Notes: a model not told the origin generated them from the sequence alone. 64,000 nt of DNA from Methyloglobulus sp. (GCA_013141505.1 JABFQX010000040.1:1-64000); one strand, 5' to 3'. Shown: positions 7,945-17,399, numbered from the stretch's first letter. Program-made: numbers and translations.

Positions 7945-8775
7945 ATGATTGACTTTACGAAAATGCACGGCCTAGGCAATGATTTCGTCGTCATTGACGC
8001 GATCAACCAAACCGTCAACTTATCGCCGGAACAGATCCGCTTCATGGCTAACCGCCATTTCGGCGTGGGCTTTGACCAACTGTTGCTGGTGGAAAAACCA
8101 GTTAGCAGTGATGCTGATTTTAAGTATCGCATTTTTAATGCCGACGGCACTGAAGTCGCTCAATGTGGCAATGGTGCCCGCTGTTTTGCGCGGTTTGTAC
8201 ACGAAAAAAACCTGTTTAATGGCGATGAAATAAAGGTCGATACCGACAGCGGTCAACTTATACTTAAACTAATGGCAAACGATCAGGTACTTGTTAACAT
8301 GGGCATCCCCAAACATGCGCCTTTTGAGATTCCCATGACGACAACACAAGAATCACAAATCTATGCTGTTGATATTAATGGCACATCAACACAATTTGGT
8401 GCGGTATCACTGGGCAACCCCCATGCCGTTATCCAAGTGAGCAATATAGCCGAAGCACCTGTCGCCGAATTAGGCCGGATTTTGGAAAGCCATCCGCTAT
8501 TCCCGGAACGCGCCAACATTGGTTTTATGCAGGTGATCAACCATAACCATATTAAACTGCGCGTTTACGAACGCGGCGCAGCGGAAACCTTGGCCTGTGG
8601 TAGTGGTGCGTGCGCTGCTGTGGCTGTGGGCATCGAGCAAAATTTACTGGATAACGAAGTAACTGTTGATTTGCCGGGTGGTCAGTTGAAAATAAGTTGG
8701 GCAGGTCGAGGCGAACCTGTATTCATGACGGGGCCTGCGACAACTGTCTTTGATGGAAAAATAAGCTTATGTTAA
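7945..8775 (+). CDS. dapF: Diaminopimelate epimerase
   Basis: A cofactor-independent epimerase that converts LL- to meso-diaminopimelate, needed for both peptidoglycan and lysine. The 276 residues form two pseudo-symmetric halves, each giving one catalytic cysteine: Cys74 in CGNGAR and Cys218 in ACGSGAC, the same positions as Cys73/Cys217 of E. coli. The length is standard. The downstream DUF484 gene overlaps its stop by 7 bases and xerC follows, the dapF-DUF484-xerC order found across gammaproteobacteria. Confidence 0.97.
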   Translation: MIDFTKMHGLGNDFVVIDAINQTVNLSPEQIRFMANRHFGVGFDQLLLVEKPVSSDADFKYRIFNADGTEVAQCGNGARCFARFVHEKNLFNGDEIKVDTDSGQLILKLMANDQVLVNMGIPKHAPFEIPMTTTQESQIYAVDINGTSTQFGAVSLGNPHAVIQVSNIAEAPVAELGRILESHPLFPERANIGFMQVINHNHIKLRVYERGAAETLACGSGACAAVAVGIEQNLLDNEVTVDLPGGQLKISWAGRGEPVFMTGPATTVFDGKISLC

Positions 8776-9455
8776 AAGAAGAAATATCTAACCTCACCTC
8801 AACACAGGTCGAGCACTATCTGCGCGAGCATCCTGAATTTTTCAACGAGCATCTACATCTTTTGGAAAAGATCAGCATTCCGCATCCAAGCGGCAATGCC
8901 GTGTCGCTGATTTCTAAACAACTGGAAATATTCAGGAGTAGGCATCATGATCTGGAAAACCAACTCAACGAGCTGATAGACATTGCCAGGGAAAACGACA
9001 CGTCTTATAACCGAATGCACAAACTCACCCTGGCATTGCTGGAAGCCAAAACGGTTGAAGATGTTGTCAAGAATCTCGAAACAGTGCTTTCGGACTATTT
9101 CTTGACTGATTTTGTTGCCGTCCGGTTAATTAAGCACAACCCTGATTCGCCAATCGCCAGCCTGTATATAGAGCCCGACAGCGAAGATCTCAAACCTTTC
9201 GGCAAAGAGCTTGCCAGCAACCAACCGACTTGTGGCCGCCCTACCCTGACACAAGCCAAAATCCTGTTTGGTGATTCGTCGTTGGCGGTTAAGTCATTCG
9301 CCATCATGCCGATGATGTTTACTGAGCTAGAAGGCTTTCTCGCCGTCGGCAGCAGCGAAGAAGGCCGTTTCCACTACAGCATGGGCAGCCTGTTTTTGAC
9401 CCAGATGAGCGAGATCGTCGGCACCCGGTTGATTTCGCTGCTGCAAGGAAAATAA
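8769..9455 (+). CDS. DUF484 family protein
   Basis: A 228-residue cytoplasmic protein of the DUF484 family (YigA-like in position), always found between dapF and xerC. An N-terminal helical segment with the pattern VEHYLREHPEFF leads into a coiled coil (about 50-85) and a GAF-like C-terminal domain. No biochemical function is established for the family; sitting in this operon suggests a role linked to chromosome or cell-wall maintenance, which is inference only. It overlaps dapF by 7 bases and shares one base with xerC. Confidence 0.85.
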   Translation: MLKEEISNLTSTQVEHYLREHPEFFNEHLHLLEKISIPHPSGNAVSLISKQLEIFRSRHHDLENQLNELIDIARENDTSYNRMHKLTLALLEAKTVEDVVKNLETVLSDYFLTDFVAVRLIKHNPDSPIASLYIEPDSEDLKPFGKELASNQPTCGRPTLTQAKILFGDSSLAVKSFAIMPMMFTELEGFLAVGSSEEGRFHYSMGSLFLTQMSEIVGTRLISLLQGK

Positions 9456-10360
9456 TGTCGCCTGCCGCCGGAGACATGTTATCGGGATTTTTAGATCAAC
9501 TTAAATACGAGAAACGTGCCTCTTTGCACACCGTCGCCAATTATCGGCGTGACATTGAAGGTTTAGCGCGTTATTGCCAGGAAAAGGAAATATTGAACTG
9601 GAGCGACCTTAAACAGAACGATATCCGCGCCCATATCGCCGCCAGACACCGCAAAGGCATGGGTAGTAAAAGCCTGCAACGCGAACTTTCGGCAATCCGC
9701 AGTTTCTACACATTCATGCTGAAAAATGGCCTTACCGAAAGTAATCCGGCGCAACACATCAAAGCGCCCAAGCAAGCCAGAAAATTACCGAAAGTATTGG
9801 ACGTTGACCAAATCAACGGACTCCTGGAAGCCGGTACATCCTCGCCATTGGAGATACGCGATTTGGCTATGTTCGAACTATTTTATTCATCGGGGCTGCG
9901 CTTGAGTGAGTTGCGTGCCTTGAATGTTAACGACCTTGATTTGCATGACCGTTCGTTAATTGTGCTTTCGGGCAAGGGCGATAAATCCAGGGTGCTTCCG
10001 ATAGGCAGCAAGGCGGTGCAAGCAATTAATAACTGGCTACAAGAACGGGCAAAAAATACCACGATTGCCGATAATGCCTTGTTTGTTACCAGCAAGGGAA
10101 AAAGGCTGGCGCAACGAAGTATCGAGTTAAGGCTAGAACAATGGTGCAAAAAAAAAGGCCTTCAAGAACATGTCCATCCACACATGTTGCGGCACTCTTT
10201 TGCCAGCCATTTGCTCGAATCAAGCCAGGATTTGAGGGCCGTTCAGGAGTTGCTCGGACACAGCAACATCGGCACCACCCAAATCTATACCCATCTTGAT
10301 TTTCAGCATTTGGCAAAAATCTATGACGAGTCCCATCCACGTGCCAAAAAAAAGCGTTAA
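9455..10360 (+). CDS. xerC: Site-specific tyrosine recombinase XerC
   Basis: With XerD, it resolves chromosome dimers at the dif site. The 301 residues have an N-terminal SAM-like DNA-binding domain (about 5-100) and a catalytic domain with Arg149 (SGLRLSEL), Lys near 174, His243 and Arg246 (HPHMLRHSFA), His269 (LLGHSNIGTTQ) and nucleophile Tyr278 (IYTH). All catalytic residues are present. The position directly behind DUF484 identifies it as XerC, not XerD or a phage integrase. Its start overlaps the DUF484 stop (TAATG), so translation is probably coupled. Confidence 0.96.
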   Translation: MSPAAGDMLSGFLDQLKYEKRASLHTVANYRRDIEGLARYCQEKEILNWSDLKQNDIRAHIAARHRKGMGSKSLQRELSAIRSFYTFMLKNGLTESNPAQHIKAPKQARKLPKVLDVDQINGLLEAGTSSPLEIRDLAMFELFYSSGLRLSELRALNVNDLDLHDRSLIVLSGKGDKSRVLPIGSKAVQAINNWLQERAKNTTIADNALFVTSKGKRLAQRSIELRLEQWCKKKGLQEHVHPHMLRHSFASHLLESSQDLRAVQELLGHSNIGTTQIYTHLDFQHLAKIYDESHPRAKKKR

Positions 10361-10469
10361 TGACCGCGCCGAATAAGCAAAAACCTTAAAAACCTGATAC
10401 TATGTTGCTGTAATACAGAACAATTCAAGCATGTTTCATTCCAACCTCTACGTTCACAGGAAATCCTAA

Positions 10470-11495
10470 ATGGCATCAAGCGATCTTGACGATGTAAAAT
10501 CCAGAGGCATTCTCTGGAGTTTTGGCATTCTTGTGCTGATATCTTTGCTGGTATTGCTCTTTCTCGGCGCATGGTGGGGCAGCGAGCCCGCGCAATTCAG
10601 TATTCAGGATGAGGCCATGGAACGTGCCAAAATAACCAAAACCACCGAGATACCGCTAGGCTACACCTACACCAATACGTTGGCCCATATTGCCGAGGTG
10701 TTGCTGCATAAATCCGGCGGTTATATTACCAATGATGTCGCGCCGCCTGGCGTATTTCTCGATAACATTTCGGCATTTGAATACGGTGCCCTGGTTATGT
10801 TACGTGATGCGACAACAGCATTGCGAAACCACTTTACTCGAGATCAATCACAGTCTGATGAAGACCCCGATTTAAAAGTAGCCGAGCCTTATTTTTATTA
10901 CGAAAACGACTCCTGGGCCTTGCCGTCCACCGAAGCGGAATATCAAAAAGGCATTGATGCACTGCATAAGTATATGACACGGCTACAAAATTATGGCGGC
11001 AATGTTAAACGTGCCCAGTTTTATTCCCGTGCGGACAATCTTTGGCAATACACCGAAGTTGTCATCAAGCGCTTGGGTAATCTTTCAACCCGCCTAAGCG
11101 CCAGTACAGCGGGTGCAGCACTGATCCCCGGACTTGAGATTATTGAACCTAATGCGGCCGTACGCAACGCCAAGGTTGCGCCTATGAGCCAAACTCCGTG
11201 GTTGCTGATTGATGACGTATTCTATGAAGCGCGTGGCTCCAGTTGGGCATTGCTGCATATCCTTAAAGCAATAAAATATGACTTCCATGACATCTTGCTC
11301 GACAAGCGGGCAATGAACACAGTAGATATTATGATCAAAGCCTTGGAAAATGCCTTGTCGCCGGTGCTAAGCCCGATGATCCTGAATGGCAGCGGTTATG
11401 GATTATCCGCCAACTATTCTTTAACCATGGCAACTTATATCGCCCGCGCCAATGCCGCAGCACTCGATTTACGTGACATCATGAATAGAGGTTAA
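10470..11495 (+). CDS. DUF2333 family membrane-anchored protein
   Basis: A 341-residue protein of the DUF2333 family. One transmembrane helix (about residues 15-35) anchors a large domain, probably periplasmic, that contains the family's conserved stretches FEYGALVMLRD and YFYYENDSWALPS. No function is established. The neighbouring DUF4389 gene starts 5 bp downstream and is likely co-transcribed. An AGGAAA ribosome-binding site precedes the ATG. I am sure of the family, not of any role. Confidence 0.82.
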   Translation: MASSDLDDVKSRGILWSFGILVLISLLVLLFLGAWWGSEPAQFSIQDEAMERAKITKTTEIPLGYTYTNTLAHIAEVLLHKSGGYITNDVAPPGVFLDNISAFEYGALVMLRDATTALRNHFTRDQSQSDEDPDLKVAEPYFYYENDSWALPSTEAEYQKGIDALHKYMTRLQNYGGNVKRAQFYSRADNLWQYTEVVIKRLGNLSTRLSASTAGAALIPGLEIIEPNAAVRNAKVAPMSQTPWLLIDDVFYEARGSSWALLHILKAIKYDFHDILLDKRAMNTVDIMIKALENALSPVLSPMILNGSGYGLSANYSLTMATYIARANAAALDLRDIMNRG

Positions 11496-11500
11496 CAACT

Positions 11501-11824
11501 ATGGATGAACAACTTGAAGAAAACCTGAAAAAAATCAGCACTTGGAAACGCATATTTTTCATGCTGATATTTGCCGCCATCGGTGGCCTGGTAAGGATGT
11601 TGCTGTGGGCCGTCATCCTGTTGCAAATAGCATCCGTGTTATTCACAGGCAATGCGAATGAAAATGTACTTAAATTTGGTCGCAGTCTGGCGTTGTATAC
11701 TTACCATATCCTGTCTTTCCTGACCTTCAATACCGAAAACCTACCTTATCCGTTCGCAGATTGGGCATCGACTGAAGAAATCAACCTGCCAGAACCAAAA
11801 GCCAGGAAACGCCCCACAAAATAA
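11501..11824 (+). CDS. DUF4389 domain membrane protein
   Basis: A 107-residue inner-membrane protein of the DUF4389 type: two hydrophobic segments (about 18-45) followed by an amphipathic C-terminal part with the motif YTYHILSFLTFNTE and a PYPFADW stretch typical of the family. Function unknown. It follows the DUF2333 gene by 5 bp and precedes dinB by 5 bp, so the three may be one operon. Confidence 0.78.
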   Translation: MDEQLEENLKKISTWKRIFFMLIFAAIGGLVRMLLWAVILLQIASVLFTGNANENVLKFGRSLALYTYHILSFLTFNTENLPYPFADWASTEEINLPEPKARKRPTK

Positions 11825-11829
11825 GAACC

Positions 11830-12927
11830 ATGACCACTGCTCGCAAAATCATTCATGTTGATATGGATGCTTTTTTTGCGGCGGTGGAGCAACGTGATTT
11901 CCCCGAATACCGCAATAACCCCGTTATTGTCGGCGGCAGTCCGTTTTCACGAGGCGTTGTCGCAACCTGCAGTTATGAAGCCCGTCCATACGGCATCCAT
12001 TCCGCCATGCTTACCAGCCGTGCGTACCGCCTGTGTCCGCAAGCTATTTTTGTAAAACCCAGGTTCGATGCTTACCGTGAAGCATCACAAATCATACGGC
12101 GCATTTTTTACGAATACACCGATCTGGTCGAACCACTGTCTTTAGATGAAGCGTATCTTGATGTGACCGCTTCCGAGCGAAATGACGGTTCAGCAACGCT
12201 AATTGCCAAAGCAGTAAAAGCCAGAATTAAGCAAGAAACCCAACTGACCGCTTCGGCAGGGATTTCTTACAATAAATTTCTTGCCAAAATTGCCTCGGAC
12301 ATCAATAAACCGGACGGCTTATATTTGATTACACCCGAACAAGGGGCAGAATTTGTAGAACAACTCCCAATCCAGAAATTTCCTGGTATCGGTAATGTGA
12401 CTGCACAAAAAATGCAGGCTTTGGGTATTGCAACAGGCAAAGATTTAAAACAGCTATCGCTGGAGACTTTACAAAACCGTTTCGGTAAATCTGGCCTGAA
12501 ATATTACAACCGTGCCAGGGGTATTGATGATCGACCAGTCATCAATACCCGACAAAGCAAATCGGTCGGCGTGGAAACTACTTTTCAGGAAGATATAGTC
12601 AGCACCCAGGCCGTATGTCAGCATCTGCAACAACTTTTTGATAAAGCCCTAGCGAAGGTTAACGAAAAGCAACTTACAGCCCATACGGTGACAGTTAAAA
12701 TCAAGTACCACGATTTTGTGCAGATCACCCGTAGCCGCACCTTGCCGCACAAAATTAATGCTACAACCCGCATCGACGAACTGCTCGCCGCTTTACTGAA
12801 AAATACTGAGGTGGGACAGCGCAACATAAGATTATTGGGAATTACCTTATCATCCCTGTCACTCATCAATGAGCAATTTGCGCTATCTCAGTTTGAACAA
12901 AGCGATTTATTCGAAAATATTGAGTAG
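11830..12927 (+). CDS. dinB: DNA polymerase IV (Y-family translesion polymerase)
   Basis: An error-prone polymerase that extends past damaged template bases. The 365 residues contain the palm acidic residues Asp11 (HVDMDAFFAAVE) and Asp106-Glu107 (SLDEAYLDV), the thumb helix-hairpin-helix segment PGIGNVTAQKM, and a C-terminal little-finger domain. Length is as expected for DinB; it lacks the tail needed for UmuC-type proteins. No LexA-like box was obvious to me just upstream, and the gene is tightly packed behind the DUF4389 gene, so SOS control is not shown here. Confidence 0.95.
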   Translation: MTTARKIIHVDMDAFFAAVEQRDFPEYRNNPVIVGGSPFSRGVVATCSYEARPYGIHSAMLTSRAYRLCPQAIFVKPRFDAYREASQIIRRIFYEYTDLVEPLSLDEAYLDVTASERNDGSATLIAKAVKARIKQETQLTASAGISYNKFLAKIASDINKPDGLYLITPEQGAEFVEQLPIQKFPGIGNVTAQKMQALGIATGKDLKQLSLETLQNRFGKSGLKYYNRARGIDDRPVINTRQSKSVGVETTFQEDIVSTQAVCQHLQQLFDKALAKVNEKQLTAHTVTVKIKYHDFVQITRSRTLPHKINATTRIDELLAALLKNTEVGQRNIRLLGITLSSLSLINEQFALSQFEQSDLFENIE

Positions 12928-12935
12928 CTAACCAA

Positions 12936-12961
12936 GAAAAACGGCATCCGAAGATGCCGTT
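12936..12961 (-). terminator. Intrinsic terminator of the hsp20 gene
   Basis: Nine-base perfect arms (AACGGCATC at 12940-12948, GATGCCGTT at 12953-12961). Read on the minus strand, the loop is TTCG, a very stable tetraloop, and the stem is followed by TTTTTC. It lies 52 bp beyond the hsp20 stop. On the plus strand it could also stop dinB transcripts, though no T-run follows. Confidence 0.8.
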
Positions 12962-13012
12962 ATCAGGATTTTCAATGTCAGGCTATATTGCTAACTAAAG
13001 CCATCAATCACC

Positions 13013-13447
13013 TTATTCAACAACCACGCTGATTTTCTTGGGCTTCACCGCTTCCCGTTTAGGAATGACTATATCCAAGACACCATTTTTTGCCTTTGCA
13101 TTAATCGCTTCGTTATCGGCGGTATCAGGCAAACTGAACCGGCGATAGAATGAACCATAAATACGTTCAACGCGTTTGTAGTTATCTTTTTGGGTTTTAG
13201 CTTCGGTATTTTTTTCACCTTTAATTGTCAGTACACCGTTCTCCATGTTGACATCAATATCTTCGGGATTAACGCCCGGAAGATCGGCATGGATTACAAA
13301 GCGGTCTTTTTCTTCCTTGATATCAACAGCAGGTGCCCACTCAGCCGTGGCAATACGGCCATTGCTTTCGTCGCCTTCGCGAAAACGATCAAGCTCCCGT
13401 TGCAATTGGGTTAAAACATTAAAAGGTTCGTAACGTGTAAGTGCCAT
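13013..13447 (-). CDS. Hsp20/alpha-crystallin small heat-shock protein
   Basis: A 144-residue ATP-independent holdase chaperone that binds unfolding proteins. The alpha-crystallin domain spans about residues 38-135 with DLPGVNPEDIDV, the ENGVLTIKGE strand pair, RFSLPDTAD and the A-x-x-x-NGVLDI motif; the C-terminal tail has a KKISV-type motif. An AGGAGG ribosome-binding site lies just before the ATG. It is a single gene with its own terminator. A sigma-32 type promoter is expected but I could not identify one with confidence. Confidence 0.93.
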   Translation of the reverse strand: MALTRYEPFNVLTQLQRELDRFREGDESNGRIATAEWAPAVDIKEEKDRFVIHADLPGVNPEDIDVNMENGVLTIKGEKNTEAKTQKDNYKRVERIYGSFYRRFSLPDTADNEAINAKAKNGVLDIVIPKREAVKPKKISVVVE

Positions 13448-13599
13448 AACGGCCTCCTAGGATGGGTTCATCCAAAAAAATGTTAACTACAAATAACGAC
13501 TGTCGTTGCAACAAATATTGGGATTACTTCATTTTTTTCAAGAGCCGATAATCAAATTTATAAACAGTAGAAAAATAATAGTCGTATTAAACAACTTGA

Positions 13600-14049
13600 T
13601 CAGTGACACTCAACTTTCAATGACCTGACTTTTTTATGAAAATTAAAATCGCCAAGGTCGTGGACAGTGGCGTTTTCATTAAAAATAAGTTCGGAATCTT
13701 CCTTAATATCTTGCTCGGTGATGCCCCAGGCATTCATAAGATCAGGTTTCTTCACCATTTCGGTTAGGGTTAATGCGAATTTGGGGTTTTGGTAAACAGT
13801 CACCTTGGCTTTGGGGCCAACTTTAATACTATGGATACGCTGGTTCCAGTCGTCACCGTTGACTTTATTTAAATTTTCCAATTGGGTGGAGCCTTCGATG
13901 AAAAGGTGTTTACCAGCATAGTCGGCATGTTCAAAAAAGTCCGCCCAGCATTCTTTATCAACGGCATACGTAGTTGAGGTTAAACCTAGCAACAGTAGCG
14001 CAACGGATACCGTTATGAAACTATGAGATACCAATCGAATTCGGTTCAT
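13600..14049 (-). CDS. Exported beta/gamma-crystallin-like protein
   Basis: A 149-residue exported protein. A signal peptide (about residues 1-29, ending TYA) precedes a mature part with two Greek-key-like units: CWADFFEHADYAGKHLFIEG matches the crystallin pattern of aromatic residue, FEHxxYxGK and glycine, and IHSIKVGPKAKVTVYQNP continues the strands. Such bacterial crystallins often bind calcium and serve in the envelope, but no function can be assigned. I chose the second ATG (14049) because GGAGA lies 7 bases before it; the one at 14055 is too close to that site. Two cysteines, near the mature N-terminus and at the C-terminus, could form a disulfide. Confidence 0.65.
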   Translation of the reverse strand: MNRIRLVSHSFITVSVALLLLGLTSTTYAVDKECWADFFEHADYAGKHLFIEGSTQLENLNKVNGDDWNQRIHSIKVGPKAKVTVYQNPKFALTLTEMVKKPDLMNAWGITEQDIKEDSELIFNENATVHDLGDFNFHKKVRSLKVECH

Positions 14050-14242
14050 GTGCATTCTCCGGTTGATTGAGTTGTATGGCTTGAGACGCTAATGTACAAA
14101 TCATTGAGCCTCTAAACTAACGCTTACAACTCTGGGACAATACAAATAAGGATGTGTTCCAACAATAACAGGGGGAATGCAAAATACCCCATAGCCGATA
14201 TGGGGCAAATAGCTCAGCTAAAGTTAACTTAAAACCAAGTGT

Positions 14243-14596
14243 TTATTTGATCGTTAACGCTTGACCCTCAAACCGAATCCCTTCCCAACCATAACGCATA
14301 AAATTCCTGATATTTTGATGACCTGTGCCTTGCGGATTTTGCAGGACATCAACACGGTAATAATCGCCAAACAGATTTAAAGTGAGTTGTTGATCAAGTC
14401 CGTGCAGTTTGGCAAATGCGAAGATTTTGCACGAGCCTTCGTTGCTGCCCGCTGGATTTACCAGGACATCATCGCCCAGGCCGTTGCTGAATTCGCTGGG
14501 TTGGTAATGGTAGTTCTCCGTTATCGCGATAATGGTCTCATGAAAACTGACGGGGGCATTCTGGTTAATTTTGTACAGGAATTGTTCTAAAGACAT
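14243..14596 (-). CDS. HopJ type III effector family protein
   Basis: A 117-residue protein of the HopJ family. Despite the name, these are widespread small cytoplasmic proteins in free-living gammaproteobacteria with no type III secretion. The family signature is visible: the start MSLEQFLYKIN, then FHETIIAITENYHY, then NPAGSNEGSCKIFAFAKL, then NIRNFMRYGWEGIRF. No signal peptide or membrane segment is present. Function unknown. It lies between the crystallin-like protein and smpB, on the same strand, separated from smpB by 39 bp. Confidence 0.85.
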   Translation of the reverse strand: MSLEQFLYKINQNAPVSFHETIIAITENYHYQPSEFSNGLGDDVLVNPAGSNEGSCKIFAFAKLHGLDQQLTLNLFGDYYRVDVLQNPQGTGHQNIRNFMRYGWEGIRFEGQALTIK

Positions 14597-14635
14597 AAAA
14601 GAGGTTACTGTTGCAAAAAAATGTAGTTTAAAAAA

Positions 14636-15121
14636 TCAGGCGTGTTTCATAATGCGGGCTTTCTCGCGTTGCCAATCACGGTCTTTGGAAGCGGCGCGTT
14701 TGTCGTGCAACTGTTTGCCTTTTGCCAAACCAATTTCCAGTTTGGCACGGCCTTGTTTCCAATACATGGACAGCGGAATGATGGTGTAGCCTTTGCGCTC
14801 GACTGCACCTATCAGCTTGTTGAGCTCGTGCCGGTTAAGCAGCAATTTTTTTCTACGGATGGCATCGGGATTGACATGCGTCGAGGCGGACAGCAACGGC
14901 GAGATATGGGCACGTTCCAACCAGGCTTCGCCACGCTTGATGGTGACGTAGCTTTCCTTCAGTTGGATTTTACCGTCTCTCAGGCTCTTTACCTCCCAAC
15001 CTTCCAGTACCATGCCCGCTTCAAACCGCTCTTCAATATGGTATTCATGGGTGGCTTGGCGATTGACGGCTATCGTGGCGTTTTGGGATTGCTTGTTTTT
15101 AGTGGTCTTTTTATCGGCCAT
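14636..15121 (-). CDS. smpB: SsrA-binding protein
   Basis: The tmRNA-binding partner in trans-translation, which frees stalled ribosomes and tags incomplete proteins. The 161 residues show the small OB-fold body with [26 protein letters not shown] and the basic C-terminal tail ([15 protein letters not shown]) that mimics mRNA in the ribosomal channel. Length is usual. It is divergent from the sodium symporter gene, with a 99-bp shared promoter region. The tmRNA gene itself is not in this window. Confidence 0.95.
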   Translation of the reverse strand: MADKKTTKNKQSQNATIAVNRQATHEYHIEERFEAGMVLEGWEVKSLRDGKIQLKESYVTIKRGEAWLERAHISPLLSASTHVNPDAIRRKKLLLNRHELNKLIGAVERKGYTIIPLSMYWKQGRAKLEIGLAKGKQLHDKRAASKDRDWQREKARIMKHA

Positions 15122-15220
15122 AGCTGGATGAGAAATTTTTCCGTGGTACAGTATAATGTCAGGTATTTTACTCGATATGCTAATTATAATGGCGTTTTAT
15201 TAGGGGCTTACAGAACTGAC

Positions 15221-16597
15221 ATGGCGGACGAAACAATAACGGATAAAAAATCGCAACACGGGGAATGGTCTTCACGGTTCGCCTTTATCATGGCCGCGAC
15301 CGGTTCTGCGGTGGGCTTGGGCAATATATGGAAATTTCCGTATATCACTGGCGAAAACGGCGGTGGTGCGTTCGTGCTGGTATATTTGCTGTGTGTGCTG
15401 TTGATCGGAATCCCCTTAATGATGGCCGAAACCATGCTGGGGCGGCGCAGCAAGGAAAACCCGATTCACACGATGGAGATTTTAACGGCAGAGGCCGGAG
15501 CTGATAAAAATTGGCATTATCTCGGCTGGATGGGCGTAGGGGCAGGATTTTTGATCCTTTCCTATTACAGCGTGATTGCCGGATGGGCATCCGCGTATGT
15601 GGTGAAATCTTTTTTTGGCAGCTTTTCCGGCGCCAGTGCGGGAGAAGTCAAAGCCATTTTTGAAGCCTTTGTCGCCAGCCCTATGCAATTAATCTTCTGG
15701 CACACCTTGTTCATGGTGGCGACCATGTTGATCGTTGCAAGGGGTATTGAAAAAGGTTTTGAGAAATCAGTCAGATTTTTATTGCCGTGGCTGTTTGCCT
15801 TGATGGTCTTGCTAGTCGGTTATGCAATGACTACCGACGGCTATTTTCAAGGGCTTAACTTTCTGTTCAAACCGGATTTCAGCAAATTGACCGCCGATTC
15901 AGTGTTGGTAGCGATGGGGCAGGCATTTTTCACTTTAAGCGTAGGCATGGGATCCATCATGGTATATGGCGCGTATCTGCCTAAAGACGTATCCATTGCC
16001 AAATCATCCATGATGATCGCCGGAGCAGATACGATTATGGCCTTGCTGGCAGGTTTAATTATCTTTCCGATTGTGTTCAACAATGGTCTGCACCCTAATT
16101 CTGGCCCCGGCCTGGTATTTGAAACCTTGCCGATTGCATTCGGCAACATGTTTGGCGGTTGGTTGGTTGGCATATTGTTTTTTGTCGCCTTAGTATTTGC
16201 GGCTTTGTCTTCGTCCATTGCCTTGATTGAACCGGCGGTTGCCTGGTTGATCGAAAACAAAGGCTTCAGCCGCCAGAAAGCCTGTATCTATTCAGGTTCG
16301 TTGGCATGGGTTTTAGGTCTCGGCACTGTCTTTTCGTTTAATGCCTGGGCGAATGTCAAACTGTTTGAGCGAAACTTTTTTGAATTGGTCGATTATTTAA
16401 CGGCCAATTTAATGCTCCCCATCGGCGGTTTCTGCATTGCTGTCTTTGCTGGCTGGATCATGAAACAGGAACACAGCAAGCACGAGCTGGACTTGCCTGG
16501 TGAACATCTTGATTATCAGATTTGGAAGTTTCTGGTGTCTTACGTTGTACCGGCTGCCGTATTTTTGGTGTTCTTAAATGTCGTCGGAGTGCTTTAA
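15221..16597 (+). CDS. Sodium-dependent transporter, SNF/NSS family
   Basis: A 458-residue LeuT-fold symporter that would move an amino acid or related solute with sodium. The first helix has the family signature GSAVGLGNIWKFPY that lines the sodium and substrate sites; I count about eleven to twelve hydrophobic segments, consistent with bacterial members that lack helix 12. I placed the start at ATG 15221 (MADETITD); the frame stays open far upstream, but that region is antisense to smpB and cannot be part of the protein. The substrate cannot be deduced. It is followed 3 bp later by ratA, so transcription probably continues. Confidence 0.9.
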   Translation: MADETITDKKSQHGEWSSRFAFIMAATGSAVGLGNIWKFPYITGENGGGAFVLVYLLCVLLIGIPLMMAETMLGRRSKENPIHTMEILTAEAGADKNWHYLGWMGVGAGFLILSYYSVIAGWASAYVVKSFFGSFSGASAGEVKAIFEAFVASPMQLIFWHTLFMVATMLIVARGIEKGFEKSVRFLLPWLFALMVLLVGYAMTTDGYFQGLNFLFKPDFSKLTADSVLVAMGQAFFTLSVGMGSIMVYGAYLPKDVSIAKSSMMIAGADTIMALLAGLIIFPIVFNNGLHPNSGPGLVFETLPIAFGNMFGGWLVGILFFVALVFAALSSSIALIEPAVAWLIENKGFSRQKACIYSGSLAWVLGLGTVFSFNAWANVKLFERNFFELVDYLTANLMLPIGGFCIAVFAGWIMKQEHSKHELDLPGEHLDYQIWKFLVSYVVPAAVFLVFLNVVGVL

Positions 16598-16600
16598 GGT

Positions 16601-17032
16601 ATGACGCTCGTCCAAAAAAGTGCGCTGGTTAAATATTCCGCCCGGCAAATGTTTGATTTGGTCAATGACATAGAATCCTATCCGAGTTTTTTGCCCTGGT
16701 GTTCCGGCAGCCGTATCATTAAGCGCGAAGACGACATCGTTGAAGCGGAATTGACGATTTCTAAAGGCGGTTTCAAAAAGTCTTTTTCTACCCGAAATAC
16801 GATTGATTGGGGCGGCACAATAACCGTGTCCTTGTTGGATGGACCATTTACAAGCCTTGAAGGGGTATGGAATTTTATGCCGTTACGAGAAGATGCCAGC
16901 AAAATCTCCCTGGATCTGGAGTTTGAAATGTCCGGGGTTTTAACAAATCTGGCTTTTGGTGCGGTTTTCAACCAAATTTGCAATACGATGGTGGCTTCTT
17001 TTACCGACCGTGCCAAAACTGTTTATGGTTGA
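16601..17032 (+). CDS. ratA: RatA/PasT family START-domain protein
   Basis: A 143-residue START-like (helix-grip) protein. The family covers E. coli RatA, reported to hinder ribosomal subunit association, and the COQ10-type coenzyme Q-binding proteins; the two are related in sequence. Visible hallmarks are LVNDIESYPSFLPWC near the N-terminus and the long C-terminal helix FNQICNTMVASFTDRA. It lies in the conserved smpB-ratA-rnfH-bamE neighbourhood. The rnfH start overlaps its end by 8 bases. Which of the two functions applies here is not decided by sequence. Confidence 0.88.
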   Translation: MTLVQKSALVKYSARQMFDLVNDIESYPSFLPWCSGSRIIKREDDIVEAELTISKGGFKKSFSTRNTIDWGGTITVSLLDGPFTSLEGVWNFMPLREDASKISLDLEFEMSGVLTNLAFGAVFNQICNTMVASFTDRAKTVYG

Positions 17033-17330
17033 CGGTACCGGCAAAAACGAGGGCTTAATCGAAATAGAAGTTGCTTATGCAAATCCAGATGAACAGGTTA
17101 TCGTTACGATTAATGTGCCACAAGACACAACAGCAGGACAAGCGGTGGTTCTATCAGGATTGTTGGAGCGTTTCCCTGAAATAAACGCTTCGGAACTAAA
17201 GATTGGTGTTTTCGGAGCAGTATGCAAGCCTGAACAGACCGTAAAGCAAGACGATAGACTTGAAATATACCGCGCCCTGCGCCACGACCCTAAAGATGCC
17301 AGAAGGCAACGGGCTATTCAAAAGCGTTAA
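17025..17330 (+). CDS. rnfH: RnfH family ubiquitin-like protein (RatB)
   Basis: A 101-residue beta-grasp protein of the RnfH family, also called RatB in enteric bacteria. The start MVDGTGKNEGLIEIEVAYA gives the family's N-terminus, GVFGAVCKPEQTVKQDDRLEIYRAL is its most conserved part, and a basic Arg-rich tail (KDARRQRAIQKR) ends it. I chose ATG 17025 over an upstream in-frame codon because it gives the typical length and couples to ratA by an 8-base overlap. The function is not firmly established. Confidence 0.88.
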   Translation: MVDGTGKNEGLIEIEVAYANPDEQVIVTINVPQDTTAGQAVVLSGLLERFPEINASELKIGVFGAVCKPEQTVKQDDRLEIYRALRHDPKDARRQRAIQKR

Positions 17331-17348
17331 TGCGAGCAAGTGGAAATG

Positions 17349-17399
17349 TGTGTGATTTAGCTCAGCGTGACAAACACTGAGCTACAACAACAATCACAC
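17349..17399. other. Nested inverted repeats between convergent genes
   Basis: TAGCTCAG (17358-17365) pairs with CTGAGCTA (17377-17384), and outer GTGTGATT/AATCACAC repeats flank it. It sits between rnfH and bamE, which converge, so it could stop transcription from both sides, but no T-run follows either arm. Confidence 0.4.

Noticed and set aside
14642..15220. N-terminal extension of the SNF symporter frame
   Set aside because: This part is antisense to smpB; conserved transporter sequence starts at 15221.
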